From positions 124,001 through 188,000 of the forward strand of contig NZ_CP136995.1 in NCBI RefSeq assembly GCF_033110285.1: DNA of 64,000 bases. Direction: 5' to 3'. The first letter of the stretch is position 1. Every line of letters starts with the position of its first letter. This DNA comes from Ottowia sp. SB7-C50 (lineage in GTDB: Bacteria; Pseudomonadota; Gammaproteobacteria; Burkholderiales; Burkholderiaceae_C). Under the pieces are notes generated by a model. The model did no database searches. It saw only the letters and a program-made list of their open reading frames with translations, and was not told the origin of the DNA. The position numbers and the translations under genes were made by a program. Below, one piece after another: positions 9,467 to 20,619 of the stretch.

Positions 9467-9648
9467 TTCAGTCCTTCCTGTCAGCGCTGCTGCGTCATGG
9501 GTGCGTAAGCCCCAGGCGCACAATTGGTGCATCGCACCATGATACATTCGCGCGCAGCAGCTTGCATTCGGCCTTCGGGGTCGAGCCAGCGACCTGCCAT
9601 GCGGCCCGGCCCGCTCAATCCTTCACTCAATCACCCCCAGAGGCCTTC

Positions 9649-10809
<1,161 letters not shown>

Positions 10810-10821
10810 GGAGCCCTGAAC

Positions 10822-11715
<894 letters not shown>

Positions 11716-11777
11716 GCTTCGCCTCCGGCAGCGCGCCTGCACGCACAGGCGCCGCCGACGCCCTTCAAAACAAAGCC

Positions 11778-11809
11778 AAGCGCTCCGGGCGATCCGCCCA
11801 GGAGCGCTT
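11778..11809 (+). terminator. Hairpin terminator after sucCD
   Basis: AAGCGCTCC-GGGC-GATCC-GCCC-A-GGAGCGCTT forms a strong stem ending in TTTG. It lies between sucD and the terC gene, about 30 bp before the latter. Confidence 0.6.
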
Positions 11810-11839
11810 TGTCGTCATCAGCAAGCGCAGGAGACATCG

Positions 11840-12526
11840 ATGGAAATGACATTCGGCCCCGACTTCTGGATCGGCCTGGTCAAGATCATCTGGATCAACA
11901 TCATTCTGTCGGGCGACAACGCCGTCGTCATTGCGCTGGCGGCGCGCTCGCTGCCCCCTGACCAGCAGAAAAAGGCGGTGCTGTTCGGCTCGGGCGCCGC
12001 GGTGGTGCTGCGCGTGATCCTGACGGTGGTGGCGGCCAAGCTGCTGGCCCTGCCTTATCTGCAGGTCATCGGCGGCCTGCTGCTGCTGTGGATCGGCGTG
12101 CAATTGCTGGGCGAAGACGACGAAGGCGAAGGCGGTCACGACAAGGAACAGGGCAACCTGATGACGGCCATCCGCACCATCCTGATCGCCGACCTGGTGA
12201 TGAGCCTGGACAACGTCATCGCCGTCGCGGCGGCCGCACAGGGCAATACCACGCTGCTGATTCTGGGCCTGGCCATCAGCATTCCGCTGGTCATCTTCGG
12301 CAGCACCATGATGATCAAGCTGATGGAGCGGTTTCCCATCATCGTCGTGCTGGGCGCCGCGCTCATTGGCTGGGTCGGCGGTGAAACCATGATCAACGAC
12401 ACGGCGCTGCATGGCGTCGTCGAAGCGTATCCGTGGATGCATTACGCCGCCGCCGTGGCGGGCGCCGTGGTGGTGGTGTTTCTGGGGCGCTGGCTGCAGC
12501 GGCGCGCGTCCCGGGCCAGCGCGTGA
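11840..12526 (+). CDS. TerC-family membrane protein
   Basis: 228 residues with about seven membrane segments. The two family signature Asp motifs are ILSGDNAVVIALAAR and MSLDNVIAVAAAAQ, with an acidic loop (GEDDEGEGGHDKEQ) between the halves. TerC proteins include manganese exporters and tellurite-resistance proteins that load metal into secreted enzymes. No riboswitch is visible upstream, unlike the second TerC gene in this window. Its stop overlaps the start of the phosphatase gene. Confidence 0.9.
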   Translation: MEMTFGPDFWIGLVKIIWINIILSGDNAVVIALAARSLPPDQQKKAVLFGSGAAVVLRVILTVVAAKLLALPYLQVIGGLLLLWIGVQLLGEDDEGEGGHDKEQGNLMTAIRTILIADLVMSLDNVIAVAAAAQGNTTLLILGLAISIPLVIFGSTMMIKLMERFPIIVVLGAALIGWVGGETMINDTALHGVVEAYPWMHYAAAVAGAVVVVFLGRWLQRRASRASA

Positions 12527-13317
12527 GCGTGGGGCCGCAAACGCCCTGTCCCTGCGTGTCGTCTGACTACCGCTTTGCGGCGCTGACCGACGTCGGCCGC
12601 CTGCGCGCCAACAACGAAGACGCCGTGCGGGTCGATCCGGCCCACGGCGTGGCGGTGCTGGCCGACGGCATGGGCGGCTACAACGCGGGCGAGGTCGCCA
12701 GCGCCATGGCGGTTGACCTCATCGCGTCCGATCTGGCGCGCTGGCTGGCGCAGGCCGACGGCGGGGCGCGCGACGTGCGGCGCGCCATGGAAATCTGTGT
12801 CGACCAGGCCAACCGGGCCATCTACGAGGCAGCGCACGCCAACGACGCCTACACCGGCATGGGCACGACGCTCGTCATGGCGGTGTTGCGCGATGGCGTG
12901 GCCGTGATCGGGCACGTCGGTGATTCGCGCGCCTATCGCTGGCGCGAGGGTCGCCTGGTACAGCTCACGCGCGACCATTCGCTGCTGCAGGAGCAGCTCG
13001 ACATCGGACTCATCACCGCCGCCGAAGCGGCGGTTTCGAGCAACCGCAACCTGGTGACCCGCGCGCTCGGCGTCGAAGACACGGTACTGCTTGAGCTGAC
13101 GGACGCGCCCATGGCGCCGGGCGACGTGTTGCTTCTGTGCTCCGACGGCCTGAACGACATGCTGGGCGACGACGACATTGCCGCCCTGCTGGACAGCGAT
13201 GAACCCTTGGCAGACCGATGCCAGCGCCTGGTGGACGGCGCCAACGCGTGCGGCGGACGCGACAATGTGTCGGTGGTGCTGATCGGGGTGCCCGGTCTGC
13301 CCGAGCAGACGGCCTGA
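12523..13317 (+). CDS. PP2C-type Ser/Thr protein phosphatase
   Basis: About 264 residues from GTG 12523, which overlaps the terC stop (GTGA). All PP2C metal-site motifs are present: RANNEDAV, LADGMGGYNAGE, GHVGDSRAYR, CSDGLND and GGRDNVSVVL. It removes phosphate from Ser/Thr in partner proteins. It is followed by an FHA (phosphothreonine-binding) gene and an adenylate cyclase gene, suggesting a phospho-signalling unit; no Ser/Thr kinase gene is seen in the window. Confidence 0.88.
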   Translation: MSVGPQTPCPCVSSDYRFAALTDVGRLRANNEDAVRVDPAHGVAVLADGMGGYNAGEVASAMAVDLIASDLARWLAQADGGARDVRRAMEICVDQANRAIYEAAHANDAYTGMGTTLVMAVLRDGVAVIGHVGDSRAYRWREGRLVQLTRDHSLLQEQLDIGLITAAEAAVSSNRNLVTRALGVEDTVLLELTDAPMAPGDVLLLCSDGLNDMLGDDDIAALLDSDEPLADRCQRLVDGANACGGRDNVSVVLIGVPGLPEQTA

Positions 13318-13429
13318 CGGTCGCAATGGCGCGGCCATAAGGCTGCTGGGCGCTTTCGGTGGGCTCGGCCGTGACTGGCACGGACTTTTCGTACTTACAA
13401 TCAGTTGCCAAAAGTCAGGGGATCCGTTC

Positions 13430-14079
13430 ATGCCCAAGTTGATCGTTTCGATCGACGGTATCGTCGTCAAGGAAGTGCAGCTCACCAAGGACCGCTCGAC
13501 CCTGGGCCGGCGGCCTTACAACGACATCGTCATAGACAACCTCGCCGTCAGCGGCGAGCATGCGCTGCTGCAGATGTCCGACGGCCGGGTGACGCTGGAA
13601 GACCTGGGCAGCACCAATGGCACGCACGTCAACGGCAAGCCCGTCGCCAGCCAGCTGCTGGCCAACGACGACCTCATCGAAATTGGCAAGTACAAGATCA
13701 GGTTCCTCGACAGCGACGCGGCGCGGGCCGCCGTCCAGCCCGCCGCTTCGGCGCCCGCAGCGGGCGGCGCGTCGGCGCTGGACTCGGACTTGGCACCCTG
13801 GCCGGATCGCCTGATGCCACCGGCCCCCGCGTGCGGGTCATCAACGGCACGTCCGCCGGACGCGAGATGGCCTTGACCAAGGTGGTCACCACGCTGGGCA
13901 AGCCCGGCGTGGCCGTGGCGTCCATCACGCGCAGGCCGCACGGCTTCGACCTGGCCCACGTCAAGGGCCAGTACGTGGCATCGGTCAACGGTGTCGGCAC
14001 CGACGCCGGGCCCATCACCCTCAAGAACCGCGACCAGATCGACCTCGGCGGCGTCCGGCTCGAGTTCATCGACCGCTGA
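13430..14079 (+). CDS. FHA-domain protein, frame broken
   Basis: N-terminal FHA domain (phosphothreonine recognition): STLGRRPYNDIVIDN, VSGEHALLQ and LGSTNGTHVNG. After a Pro/Ala linker the frame is lost near 13785-13800. The C-terminal half continues one frame over as RVRVINGTSAGREMALTK, GKPGVAVASITRRPHGFDLA and ends RLEFIDR at 14079. One base is missing; adding a G in TTGGCACC would restore DLGTLAGSPDATG. Restored length is about 216 residues. As written the first frame stops after 148 residues with only the FHA domain. It lies between the phosphatase and cyclase genes. Confidence 0.8.
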
Positions 14080-14091
14080 CGTCACGCGCGC

Positions 14092-16371
14092 ATGGCCTGG
14101 ACGACCCTCCGGCGCCACCGCAAGCGTGTGCTGGCCACGGCGCTGCTGGCGCTGCTGGCTCTGGCGCACGCCGCCGGCCTGTTCAGCCTGCCCCTGCTGC
14201 ACCGGCTGGACAGCGCCTTGTACGACACGCGCCTGCGCCTGACCATGCCGCGCGGCCTGGACGAGCGCGTGGTCATCGTCGACGTCGATGAGCCGAGTTT
14301 GGCGCGCCTGGGCCAGTGGCCCTGGAACCGCGCGCGCGTGGCCGCCCTGGTGCGCGAACTGGCCGAGCGCCAGCAGGTGGCCGCGCTGGGCCTGGACGTG
14401 GTGTTCGCCGAGCCCGACGGCAGCTCGGGCCTGGCCCACCTGCAGGGCCTGGCGCGCGGCGAGCTGCAGGGCGACGCCGGTTTCGTCGACTGGCTGCGGC
14501 GCGCCGAGCCGGGCCTCGATCACGACCGCGTGCTGGCCGACACGCTGCGCCGCGCCCCGGCCGTGCTGGGCTACTACTTCAGCAGCGACCGCGATGGCCG
14601 CCGCTCCGGCACGCTGCCGCCGCCCGTGGCGCCGCTCGCACCGGCGCCGCCCGGCATGCTGCAATGGAATGGCTACGGCAGCAACATCGCCGCGCTGACC
14701 CAGGCCGCCCGCGGCGCCGGCTTCTTCAACGCCGTGACCGACGCCGACGGCCTGCTGCGCGCCGCGCCGCTGGTCGCCGCGTTCGACGGCGGCCTGTATG
14801 AATCCCTGTCGCTGGCCATGCTGCGCGTCGGCCGCGGCGACCCGCCCCTGCGCACCCAACGCGTCGGCGGCCAGCCGGGCGGCCCCCTGGCGACCATCGT
14901 GCTGGGCGAAGGCGCGCGCCCACTGCGCGTGCGCGTCGACGCGCGCGGCACCGCGCTGGTGCCCTTCCGGGGGCCGGGCGGTCCGCGCGGCGGCTCGTTT
15001 CGCTACGTCTCGGCCATCGACGTGCTGGAAGGCCGGCTCGCGCCCGGCGCACTGAAAGGCCGCTACGTCCTGCTGGGCTTCACCGCCCCGGCGCTGATGG
15101 ACTTGCGCGCCACGCCGGTTGGCGAGGTCTATCCCGGCGTCGAAGTACACGCCAACCTCATCTCCGGCATGCTCGACGGCCGCATCGCCGTGCGGCCCGA
15201 CTATGCGGTGGGCTACGAAGTGGTGTTGCTGGCGCTGCTGGGCGTCTTGCTGGCCTTCGGGCTGCCAATGCTGCCGGTGTCGGGCGCGCTGGCGCTGGGC
15301 ATCGCCGTGCTGGGCGGCCTGCTGGCGCTGGACGCCGGCCTGTATATGGGCGCTGGGCTGGTGCTGCCGCTGGCCAGCGCGCTGGCGCTCACGCTCACGG
15401 CCCTGGCCGTCAACATGGCACTGGGCTATTTCGTCGAAAGCCGGGCCAAGCGCGAGCTGGCGCAGCAGTTCGCCACCTACGTCCCGCCCGAGCTGGTGCG
15501 CCAGATGGTGCGCAACCCCGAGCGCTACAGCATGCAGGCGCGCGCCGAAGAGCTGACGGTGATGTTCTGCGACCTGCACGGCTTCACCACCCTGTCCGAA
15601 ACCATGGAGCCGCTGGCGCTGCAGGCGCTGCTGAACGACGTGCTGACCCGCCTCAGCCACGTCATCCGCGCGCACCATGGCACCATCGACAAGTACATGG
15701 GCGACTGCGTCATGGCCTTCTGGGGCGCCCCCGTGCCCATGCCCGACCACGCCCGCCGCGCCGTCGACGCCGCGCTGGCCATGATCGACGCCCTGCGCCA
15801 GCTCAACGCCGAACGCCTGGCGCGCGGCGAGCCGCCCGTGGCCGTCGGCATCGGCATCAACACCGGTGTCGTCTCGGTCGGCAACATGGGCTCGGACCTG
15901 CGCCGCGCCTACACCGTCGTCGGCGACGCCGTCAACCTGGCCGCCCGCCTGCAGGACCTCACGCGTCTGTACGGCGTTGACCTGGTCGCTACCCAGGCCA
16001 CCGTGGAGCACAGCGCCGCCGGCGGCCACGTCTGGCAGGAGCTGGACCGCGTGCGCGTCCGAGGCCGCCACCAGGCCGTGGCCATCTACACCGCCCGCGC
16101 CGCTGAAGGCGCCGCCGACGCTGCGCTGCAAGCCGAACTGGCCGAGTGGCAGCAAACCCTGTCGCTGTGGCGCGCCGGGCGCTTTGGCGAATTCCGGTCA
16201 CGGCTTGCCACGCTGCAGCAGCGCCACCCCGACAGTCGTCTGCTGGACTTGTATGCTGAACGGCTGGCGGCCCGGCAAGACAGCGCTTCAGAAGCCGACT
16301 GGGACGGAACGACGGTATTCGGCGCCAAGCAAACGCCAGTGGCCACGTCTCAGCGCCAAGATACCCAATAA
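14092..16371 (+). CDS. CHASE2-domain class III adenylate/guanylate cyclase
   Basis: 759 residues. N-terminal membrane anchor, then a large extracytoplasmic CHASE2 sensor ([51 protein letters not shown]), three or so membrane helices (about 375-450), and a C-terminal cyclase domain. The metal-binding Asp residues are in [11 protein letters not shown] and [27 protein letters not shown] follows. It makes a cyclic nucleotide in response to an unknown signal. It starts 12 bp after the FHA gene, so phosphatase, FHA protein and cyclase probably form one operon. Confidence 0.9.
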   Translation: MAWTTLRRHRKRVLATALLALLALAHAAGLFSLPLLHRLDSALYDTRLRLTMPRGLDERVVIVDVDEPSLARLGQWPWNRARVAALVRELAERQQVAALGLDVVFAEPDGSSGLAHLQGLARGELQGDAGFVDWLRRAEPGLDHDRVLADTLRRAPAVLGYYFSSDRDGRRSGTLPPPVAPLAPAPPGMLQWNGYGSNIAALTQAARGAGFFNAVTDADGLLRAAPLVAAFDGGLYESLSLAMLRVGRGDPPLRTQRVGGQPGGPLATIVLGEGARPLRVRVDARGTALVPFRGPGGPRGGSFRYVSAIDVLEGRLAPGALKGRYVLLGFTAPALMDLRATPVGEVYPGVEVHANLISGMLDGRIAVRPDYAVGYEVVLLALLGVLLAFGLPMLPVSGALALGIAVLGGLLALDAGLYMGAGLVLPLASALALTLTALAVNMALGYFVESRAKRELAQQFATYVPPELVRQMVRNPERYSMQARAEELTVMFCDLHGFTTLSETMEPLALQALLNDVLTRLSHVIRAHHGTIDKYMGDCVMAFWGAPVPMPDHARRAVDAALAMIDALRQLNAERLARGEPPVAVGIGINTGVVSVGNMGSDLRRAYTVVGDAVNLAARLQDLTRLYGVDLVATQATVEHSAAGGHVWQELDRVRVRGRHQAVAIYTARAAEGAADAALQAELAEWQQTLSLWRAGRFGEFRSRLATLQQRHPDSRLLDLYAERLAARQDSASEADWDGTTVFGAKQTPVATSQRQDTQ

Positions 16372-16387
16372 ATCGCCCCTTCATGCT

Positions 16388-16420
16388 CATGTGCAAAGCA
16401 CATGCTGCTATCAAAATGGT
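16388..16420. repeat. Small palindrome plus AGCTAT-family remnant upstream of the pilin gene
   Basis: CATGTGC-AAA-GCACATG is a perfect hairpin and is followed by GCTGCTATCAAAATGGTT, a member of the dispersed AGCTATCAAAA family. The remaining 16421-16595 spacer has no gene that I can support. Confidence 0.5.
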
Positions 16421-16595
16421 TGTATTCGAAGCGCTGCTTCCGTACGCAAAAAGCTGACAAAAATTGTCGTCCCCCTCACCACTGGGCGGCGGTGAGCCAA
16501 CTTTGTCGCCGGTGAGCCCGTGACAGGGCGTCGCAAATTGTCGCAAATCGCCTCAAGCCGTGAAAACGGATACGAAATAGAGCGCATTCCGACCT

Positions 16596-16611
16596 TGGCA
16601 CGCCGTATGCA
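16596..16611 (+). promoter_or_regulatory. Sigma-54 promoter of the pilin gene
   Basis: TGGCACGCCGTATGCA matches the -24/-12 consensus TGGCACG-N4-TTGCW at all positions but one, with GG and GC correctly spaced. It lies 70 bp upstream of the pilin ATG. Type IV major pilin genes are typically RpoN/PilR dependent. Confidence 0.75.
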
Positions 16612-16681
16612 ATGCACAAGGTGTGCGACGGACGCACTTGCAACGTCTCCCAATGTCCATTTTTTCTTGAAGGAATCGGAA

Positions 16682-17254
16682 ATGAAAGCCATCCAAAAAG
16701 GTTTCACCCTGATCGAGTTGATGATCGTCGTGGCGATCATTGGTATCCTGGCCGCCATTGCGCTGCCGGCTTATCAGGACTACACGGTGCGTGCAAAGGT
16801 CAGCGAAGCCGTCATCGCGGCGTCCAGCGCCAAGAGCGCGCTGAGCGAAGGTTTTCAGTCCGATGGCTTGACCGGCCTGAGTTCGGTGGCAACGTCCATC
16901 AATGCGACCCCGTTTGCTCAGAAAGCGTCAAAGTACGTCGTCAACTATTGCGTCGGCGCTACAGTTTTAACCCCCACCGCTGCCGATTGTGCCGCTACAG
17001 ATAACACGCTGGCCAACTGGGTGGTTTCGGTAGCAGTGGCTGCAACCGCTGGTAACGGTATTCCGACGGGCTTGAACGGAAATACCGTGGTGTTTTCGCC
17101 CAATGTCAATGGGATTACGCCGGTCGCCACGTCCCAAGGCGCTATTGATTGGGCATGCGCCAGCGTCACCAACCAGGCCGCAACGGGCCGCGGGCTGGCG
17201 AACAGGGTCACAGGCACGCTCCCTGCCAAGTATGCGCCGGCCGAATGCCGTTGA
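16682..17254 (+). CDS. Type IV major pilin (prepilin)
   Basis: 190 residues. Class III leader MKAIQKG cut before [20 protein letters not shown], the N-methylated helix with the conserved Glu5. The globular part carries four cysteines (NYC, ADC, WAC, AEC), the last two able to close a C-terminal disulfide loop. It polymerises into the pilus fibre for twitching, adhesion and DNA uptake. Driven by the sigma-54 promoter at 16596, and followed by a terminator hairpin and then an accessory and a glycosyltransferase gene. The upstream in-frame codons are not needed; KEGIGN-type leader extension is absent. Confidence 0.93.
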   Translation: MKAIQKGFTLIELMIVVAIIGILAAIALPAYQDYTVRAKVSEAVIAASSAKSALSEGFQSDGLTGLSSVATSINATPFAQKASKYVVNYCVGATVLTPTAADCAATDNTLANWVVSVAVAATAGNGIPTGLNGNTVVFSPNVNGITPVATSQGAIDWACASVTNQAATGRGLANRVTGTLPAKYAPAECR

Positions 17255-17290
17255 GATGAACGGCTGAGCCTTACGGCTTAAGGCATGATG

Positions 17291-17322
17291 AACAACAAGG
17301 CGCCTTCGGGCGCCTTGTTGTT
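17291..17322 (+). terminator. Rho-independent terminator after the pilin gene
   Basis: Perfect 14-bp stem AACAACAAGGCGCC / GGCGCCTTGTTGTT with a TTCG loop and a T-rich tail (TTTGTGTTT). It should limit read-through from the highly expressed pilin gene into the accessory gene starting 22 bp later. Confidence 0.85.
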
Positions 17323-17343
17323 TGTGTTTCGACAGATTTCCCC

Positions 17344-18102
17344 ATGACGCGCTTTCGCTTTGCTGGCCGGTATGCCCTGCGGCATCTTGTTATCTCGTCC
17401 TTCGTGGCGGCGATGTCGGCCTTCGTGGTGTTCGGCCTCTGGTATCCCATGCCGTACCGGCAAATGCTCGGGGTGACAGGTATCTATCTGCTTGTTCTTG
17501 CCGTCGATGTGGTGTGTGGGCCGCTGCTCACGCTCATTGTGGCCAGCCCCAAAAAGTCACTGCGCGAGCGCATGCTGGACTTCGGCCTGATAGGACTGGT
17601 GCAAATCCTGGCACTGGCCTATGGCATGCACAGCGTCTGGGTGGCCCGGCCGGCAGTCCTTGGGTTTGAGGTGGATCGTCTGGTGGTGGTGACCGCCAAC
17701 GAAATTGACGGTGATTCGCTTCCCAAGGCACCGAAGGGTTTTCAAGCGTTGCCAGCGTGGGGTGTGATGGAAGTCGCCACGCGACGTGCGGCCAGCAACG
17801 CTGATTTTTTTCAGAACGTGGAGTTGGGGTTGGCAGGTATCTCGCCAGCGATGCGCCCGAACCTTTGGGTGCCCATGTCCGAGCAAGCCCATGAAATGGC
17901 GCAGCGCACCAAACCGCTTGCAGAACTGATTGCGCGGCGCCCGGAAGCCGCAGAACTGCTGCGCGAAGCGGCAAAAAAGACGGGGCACGACATGGACAAT
18001 TTGACCTATCTGCCCCTGACGTCCAGCAAAAACAAGGACTGGGTCGCGCTGCTGGATCGTGGCGTCAGGATGGTTGGTTACGCCCCAGTCGACGGGTTTT
18101 AG
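17344..18102 (+). CDS. Type IV pilin accessory protein, TfpX/TfpZ family
   Basis: 252 residues with three membrane segments in the first half (about 14-35, 42-66, 80-105) and a soluble C-terminal half. Such proteins are encoded beside pilins in Pseudomonas group III/V-like pilus loci (TfpY/TfpZ) and in many betaproteobacteria, where they aid pilin assembly or stability. I assign it by its topology, size and location between a pilin and an O-oligosaccharyltransferase-like gene. Downstream gene begins after 88 bp. Confidence 0.7.
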   Translation: MTRFRFAGRYALRHLVISSFVAAMSAFVVFGLWYPMPYRQMLGVTGIYLLVLAVDVVCGPLLTLIVASPKKSLRERMLDFGLIGLVQILALAYGMHSVWVARPAVLGFEVDRLVVVTANEIDGDSLPKAPKGFQALPAWGVMEVATRRAASNADFFQNVELGLAGISPAMRPNLWVPMSEQAHEMAQRTKPLAELIARRPEAAELLREAAKKTGHDMDNLTYLPLTSSKNKDWVALLDRGVRMVGYAPVDGF

Positions 18103-18190
18103 CGGTGTGATCCAGTGGGGCTGGTGTGTGGCCGCCATGAAGCGCACCGGCCCTGCTCAGTACTGAAAGGCGGTTCGGCACAATTCCCCC

Positions 18191-19754
18191 ATGCCCTTCG
18201 TTCCCCTCTGCGCCTTGCTGGTGGCGCTGCCCTGGCTCTGGCCATTCACCTTGGGCCCGTTGTCGTCGATGCTGCCGTACCTGGTGTCGGCCGGCGTGGC
18301 GGCGGTGCTGCTGGCCCTGTGGCCGCGCCAGCCTGAGCGGGCGGCGCTGGCGGCGGCCACGGGGTGGGCGGCGGCGGCGGGGGTGAGCGCGTTGATCGCG
18401 CTGCTGCAGTACTTCAACCGCGAGGCGCCGTTTTACCCCTGGGTGAACATCGCAGAGCCGGGGCAGGCGTTTGGCAATCTGCGCCAGCCGAATCAGCTGG
18501 CGACGTTGCTGGCGATCGGACTGCTGGCCTTGCGCTGGCTGCGTGCGCGGGGCGTCTTGCCTTGGGGTGCGGCAGCGGGCGTGGGGGCGCTGTTGCTGGT
18601 GGCGCTGGCGGCGACGGCGTCGCGCGTGGGGTTGGTGGAGCTGCTGGCCGTGGTGGCGCTGGCGTTGTGGTGGGGCTGGCGCGGCGGCCGCTCAGCGCGC
18701 CGTGCGGCGCTGGCGGCGGTGGGGGCGCTGACCATGTTTGCGCTGGCGGCGCTGGCGCTGCCGTGGCTGCTGCAGGACAGCGAGGGGCTGGCCGGCCGCG
18801 CGCTGGTGGACCGCCTGCAGCATGCCGAATCGACCTGCGGCAGCCGGCTGATCCTGTACCGCAACGTGCTGCACCTGATCGCGCTGAAGCCGTGGCTCGG
18901 TTGGGGTTGGGGCGAGCTGGCCTACGCGCACTACACCACGCTGTACGACGGCCCGCGCTTTTGCCACATCCTGGACAACGCGCACAACCTGCCGCTGCAC
19001 CTGGCGGTGGAGCTGGGCGTGCCGGCGGCGCTGCTGGCCTGCGCCGCGCTGGTTTGGGCGGTGTGGCGCGGCCGCCCGTGGGCCGAAGCGAATGCGACGC
19101 GGCAGCTGGCCTGGGGCGTGCTGGCGGTGATCGGCATCCACAGCGGGGTGGAATATCCGCTGTGGTACGCGCCGTTCCAGATCGCGGCGCTGATCCTGTG
19201 TGTGGCTGCTTTGGGCCAATCGCGCGCGCCAGGTCGGCGCAGACAGCTATCAAAATGATGGCAACTTGGCCGCCGGGTCGGGCGTCGCGCGCGGGGCGCT
19301 GGCCGCGGGGCTGCTGGCCGCAGTGGCCTACGCCGGTTGGGACTACCACCGCATCAGCCAGATCTACCTGCCGGCCGACGAGCGCGCCGCGCCCTACCGC
19401 GCAGACGCCATGGGCCACGCGCGCCGCTCGTGGCTGTATGCCGACGCGGTGCGCTTTGCCGACGTCACCACGCGCCCGGCGGTGCGCGACAACGCCGCCT
19501 GGATGCTGCCGGCGGCGCTGAAGTCGCTGCACTTTTCGCCAGAGCCGCGGGTGATCACTCGCGTGATCGAAAGCGCCACGTTGCTGGGCCGCGACGACGT
19601 GGCGCTGGCGCATCTGGCCCGGTTTCGCGCTGCGTTTGCCCAGGAGCACGAACGATGGGTGCAGGACAACGCGCGACGGCTGGAAGTTGCGCGCGATCAG
19701 CTCAAGGGCGCGAGCGAGGCGGCGGACGCAGAGCTTTCTGCGGGCGAGCGCTGA
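18191..19754 (+). CDS. PglL/Wzy-type O-oligosaccharyltransferase, frame broken at a dispersed repeat
   Basis: A polytopic membrane enzyme of the O-antigen ligase/PglL superfamily. The N-terminal part has about nine hydrophobic segments and the catalytic-loop region WLGWGWGELAYAHY... HILDNAHNLPLHLAVELG, typical of pilin O-oligosaccharyltransferases. At 19241-19265 a copy of the AGCTATCAAAA repeat intervenes; the first frame ends RRRQLSK at 19258. The C-terminal domain (WDYHRISQIYLPADERA, VRDNAAWMLP) continues in another frame to 19754. One base is in excess overall. It would glycosylate the neighbouring pilin if expressed; as written the product is truncated after about 355 residues. Confidence 0.78.
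19241..19265. repeat. AGCTATCAAAA-family repeat inside the glycosyltransferase gene
   Basis: AGACAGCTATCAAAATGATG followed by GCAAC. It sits exactly where the reading frame of the glycosyltransferase changes and supplies the premature TGA stop. Confidence 0.7.
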
Positions 19755-19818
19755 CGGGGATTGCGCCGCCAGCTATCGAAACAGGAGCTTCCAGCGTGGG
19801 CGAGTGCTGCGCAACTCC

Positions 19819-19934
19819 CGTCATTCCCGCGAAGGCGGGAATCCAGACGGCCTATGCGGCAGCGGTGTCGTCTGGAAAGCCCCTGGATTCCCGCCCCCGC
19901 CTTCGCGAGGGCAGGCTCTGCGCGGGAATGACGG
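19819..19934. repeat. Paired ATTCCCGC-type repeat, copy 2
   Basis: CGTCATTCCCGCGAAGGCGG at 19819 and an inverted partner GGATTCCCGCC... GCGGGAATGACGG at 19885-19934. It fills much of the gap between the glycosyltransferase and moaC. Another AGCTAT remnant (AGCTATCGAAACAGGAGC) lies just before, at 19771. Confidence 0.8.
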
Positions 19935-20004
19935 CGCCAGATAGGTCTGAAGGCTTTCGATGCATTCGTGAGCAGATTTGGAAACCACACGCCGCGCCGA
20001 CCGC

Positions 20005-20514
20005 TCAACCGCCCTGATCGCCGCCCACCCAGCTGCCCGACTTGCCGCCATGCTTTTCCAGCAGGCGCACGCCGGTGATCGTCATGCCGCGGTCGGCCGC
20101 CTTGCACATGTCGTAGACGGTGAGCAGCGCCACCTGCACGGCGGTCAGCGCTTCCATCTCAACGCCGGTAGGGCCGGTGGTTTCCACTGTGGCGGTGCAA
20201 AAAACGGCTGCAGCGCTGGTCCCATCTGCGTCGACAGCTTCCAGATCAATAGCAACGCGCGACAGCGCCAGCGGGTGGCACAGCGGGATCAAGTCGCTCG
20301 TCTTCTTGGCCGCCATGATGCCGGCGATGCGGGCGATGCCCAGCACGTCGCCCTTCTTCGCGGTGCCCGACCGGATCAGCGCCAGCGTGGCGGGCAGCAT
20401 CTCGATGCGACCGGTGGCCACCGCCACGCGGTGCGTGGCCGGCTTGGCGCCAACGTCCACCATGTGCGCCTGGCCCTGGGCGTCGAAGTGGGTCAAGGGA
20501 GAAGAAGTCGGCAT
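20005..20514 (-). CDS. moaC: Cyclic pyranopterin monophosphate synthase
   Basis: 169 residues. MoaC converts the MoaA product to cPMP in molybdenum cofactor synthesis. Motifs: [16 protein letters not shown] at the N-terminus, [13 protein letters not shown] in the middle, [17 protein letters not shown], and the catalytic [12 protein letters not shown] near the C-terminus. Start at 20514 gives the standard N-terminus. It is divergent from the metalloprotease gene. Confidence 0.96.
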   Translation of the reverse strand: MPTSSPLTHFDAQGQAHMVDVGAKPATHRVAVATGRIEMLPATLALIRSGTAKKGDVLGIARIAGIMAAKKTSDLIPLCHPLALSRVAIDLEAVDADGTSAAAVFCTATVETTGPTGVEMEALTAVQVALLTVYDMCKAADRGMTITGVRLLEKHGGKSGSWVGGDQGG

Positions 20515-20619
20515 GGCAGATCGCGGTGACAAATCAGGGGGAACGCAGTGGTTCGATGCGGCATCATACGGGCACCTGCCATACGCACGCGGCGGCCGGG
20601 CCGCTGCCTTTGAATCACC

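Noticed and set aside
11716-11839. Riboswitch upstream of the first TerC gene
   Set aside because: The 124-bp spacer has a terminator hairpin but none of the conserved yybP-ykoY elements.
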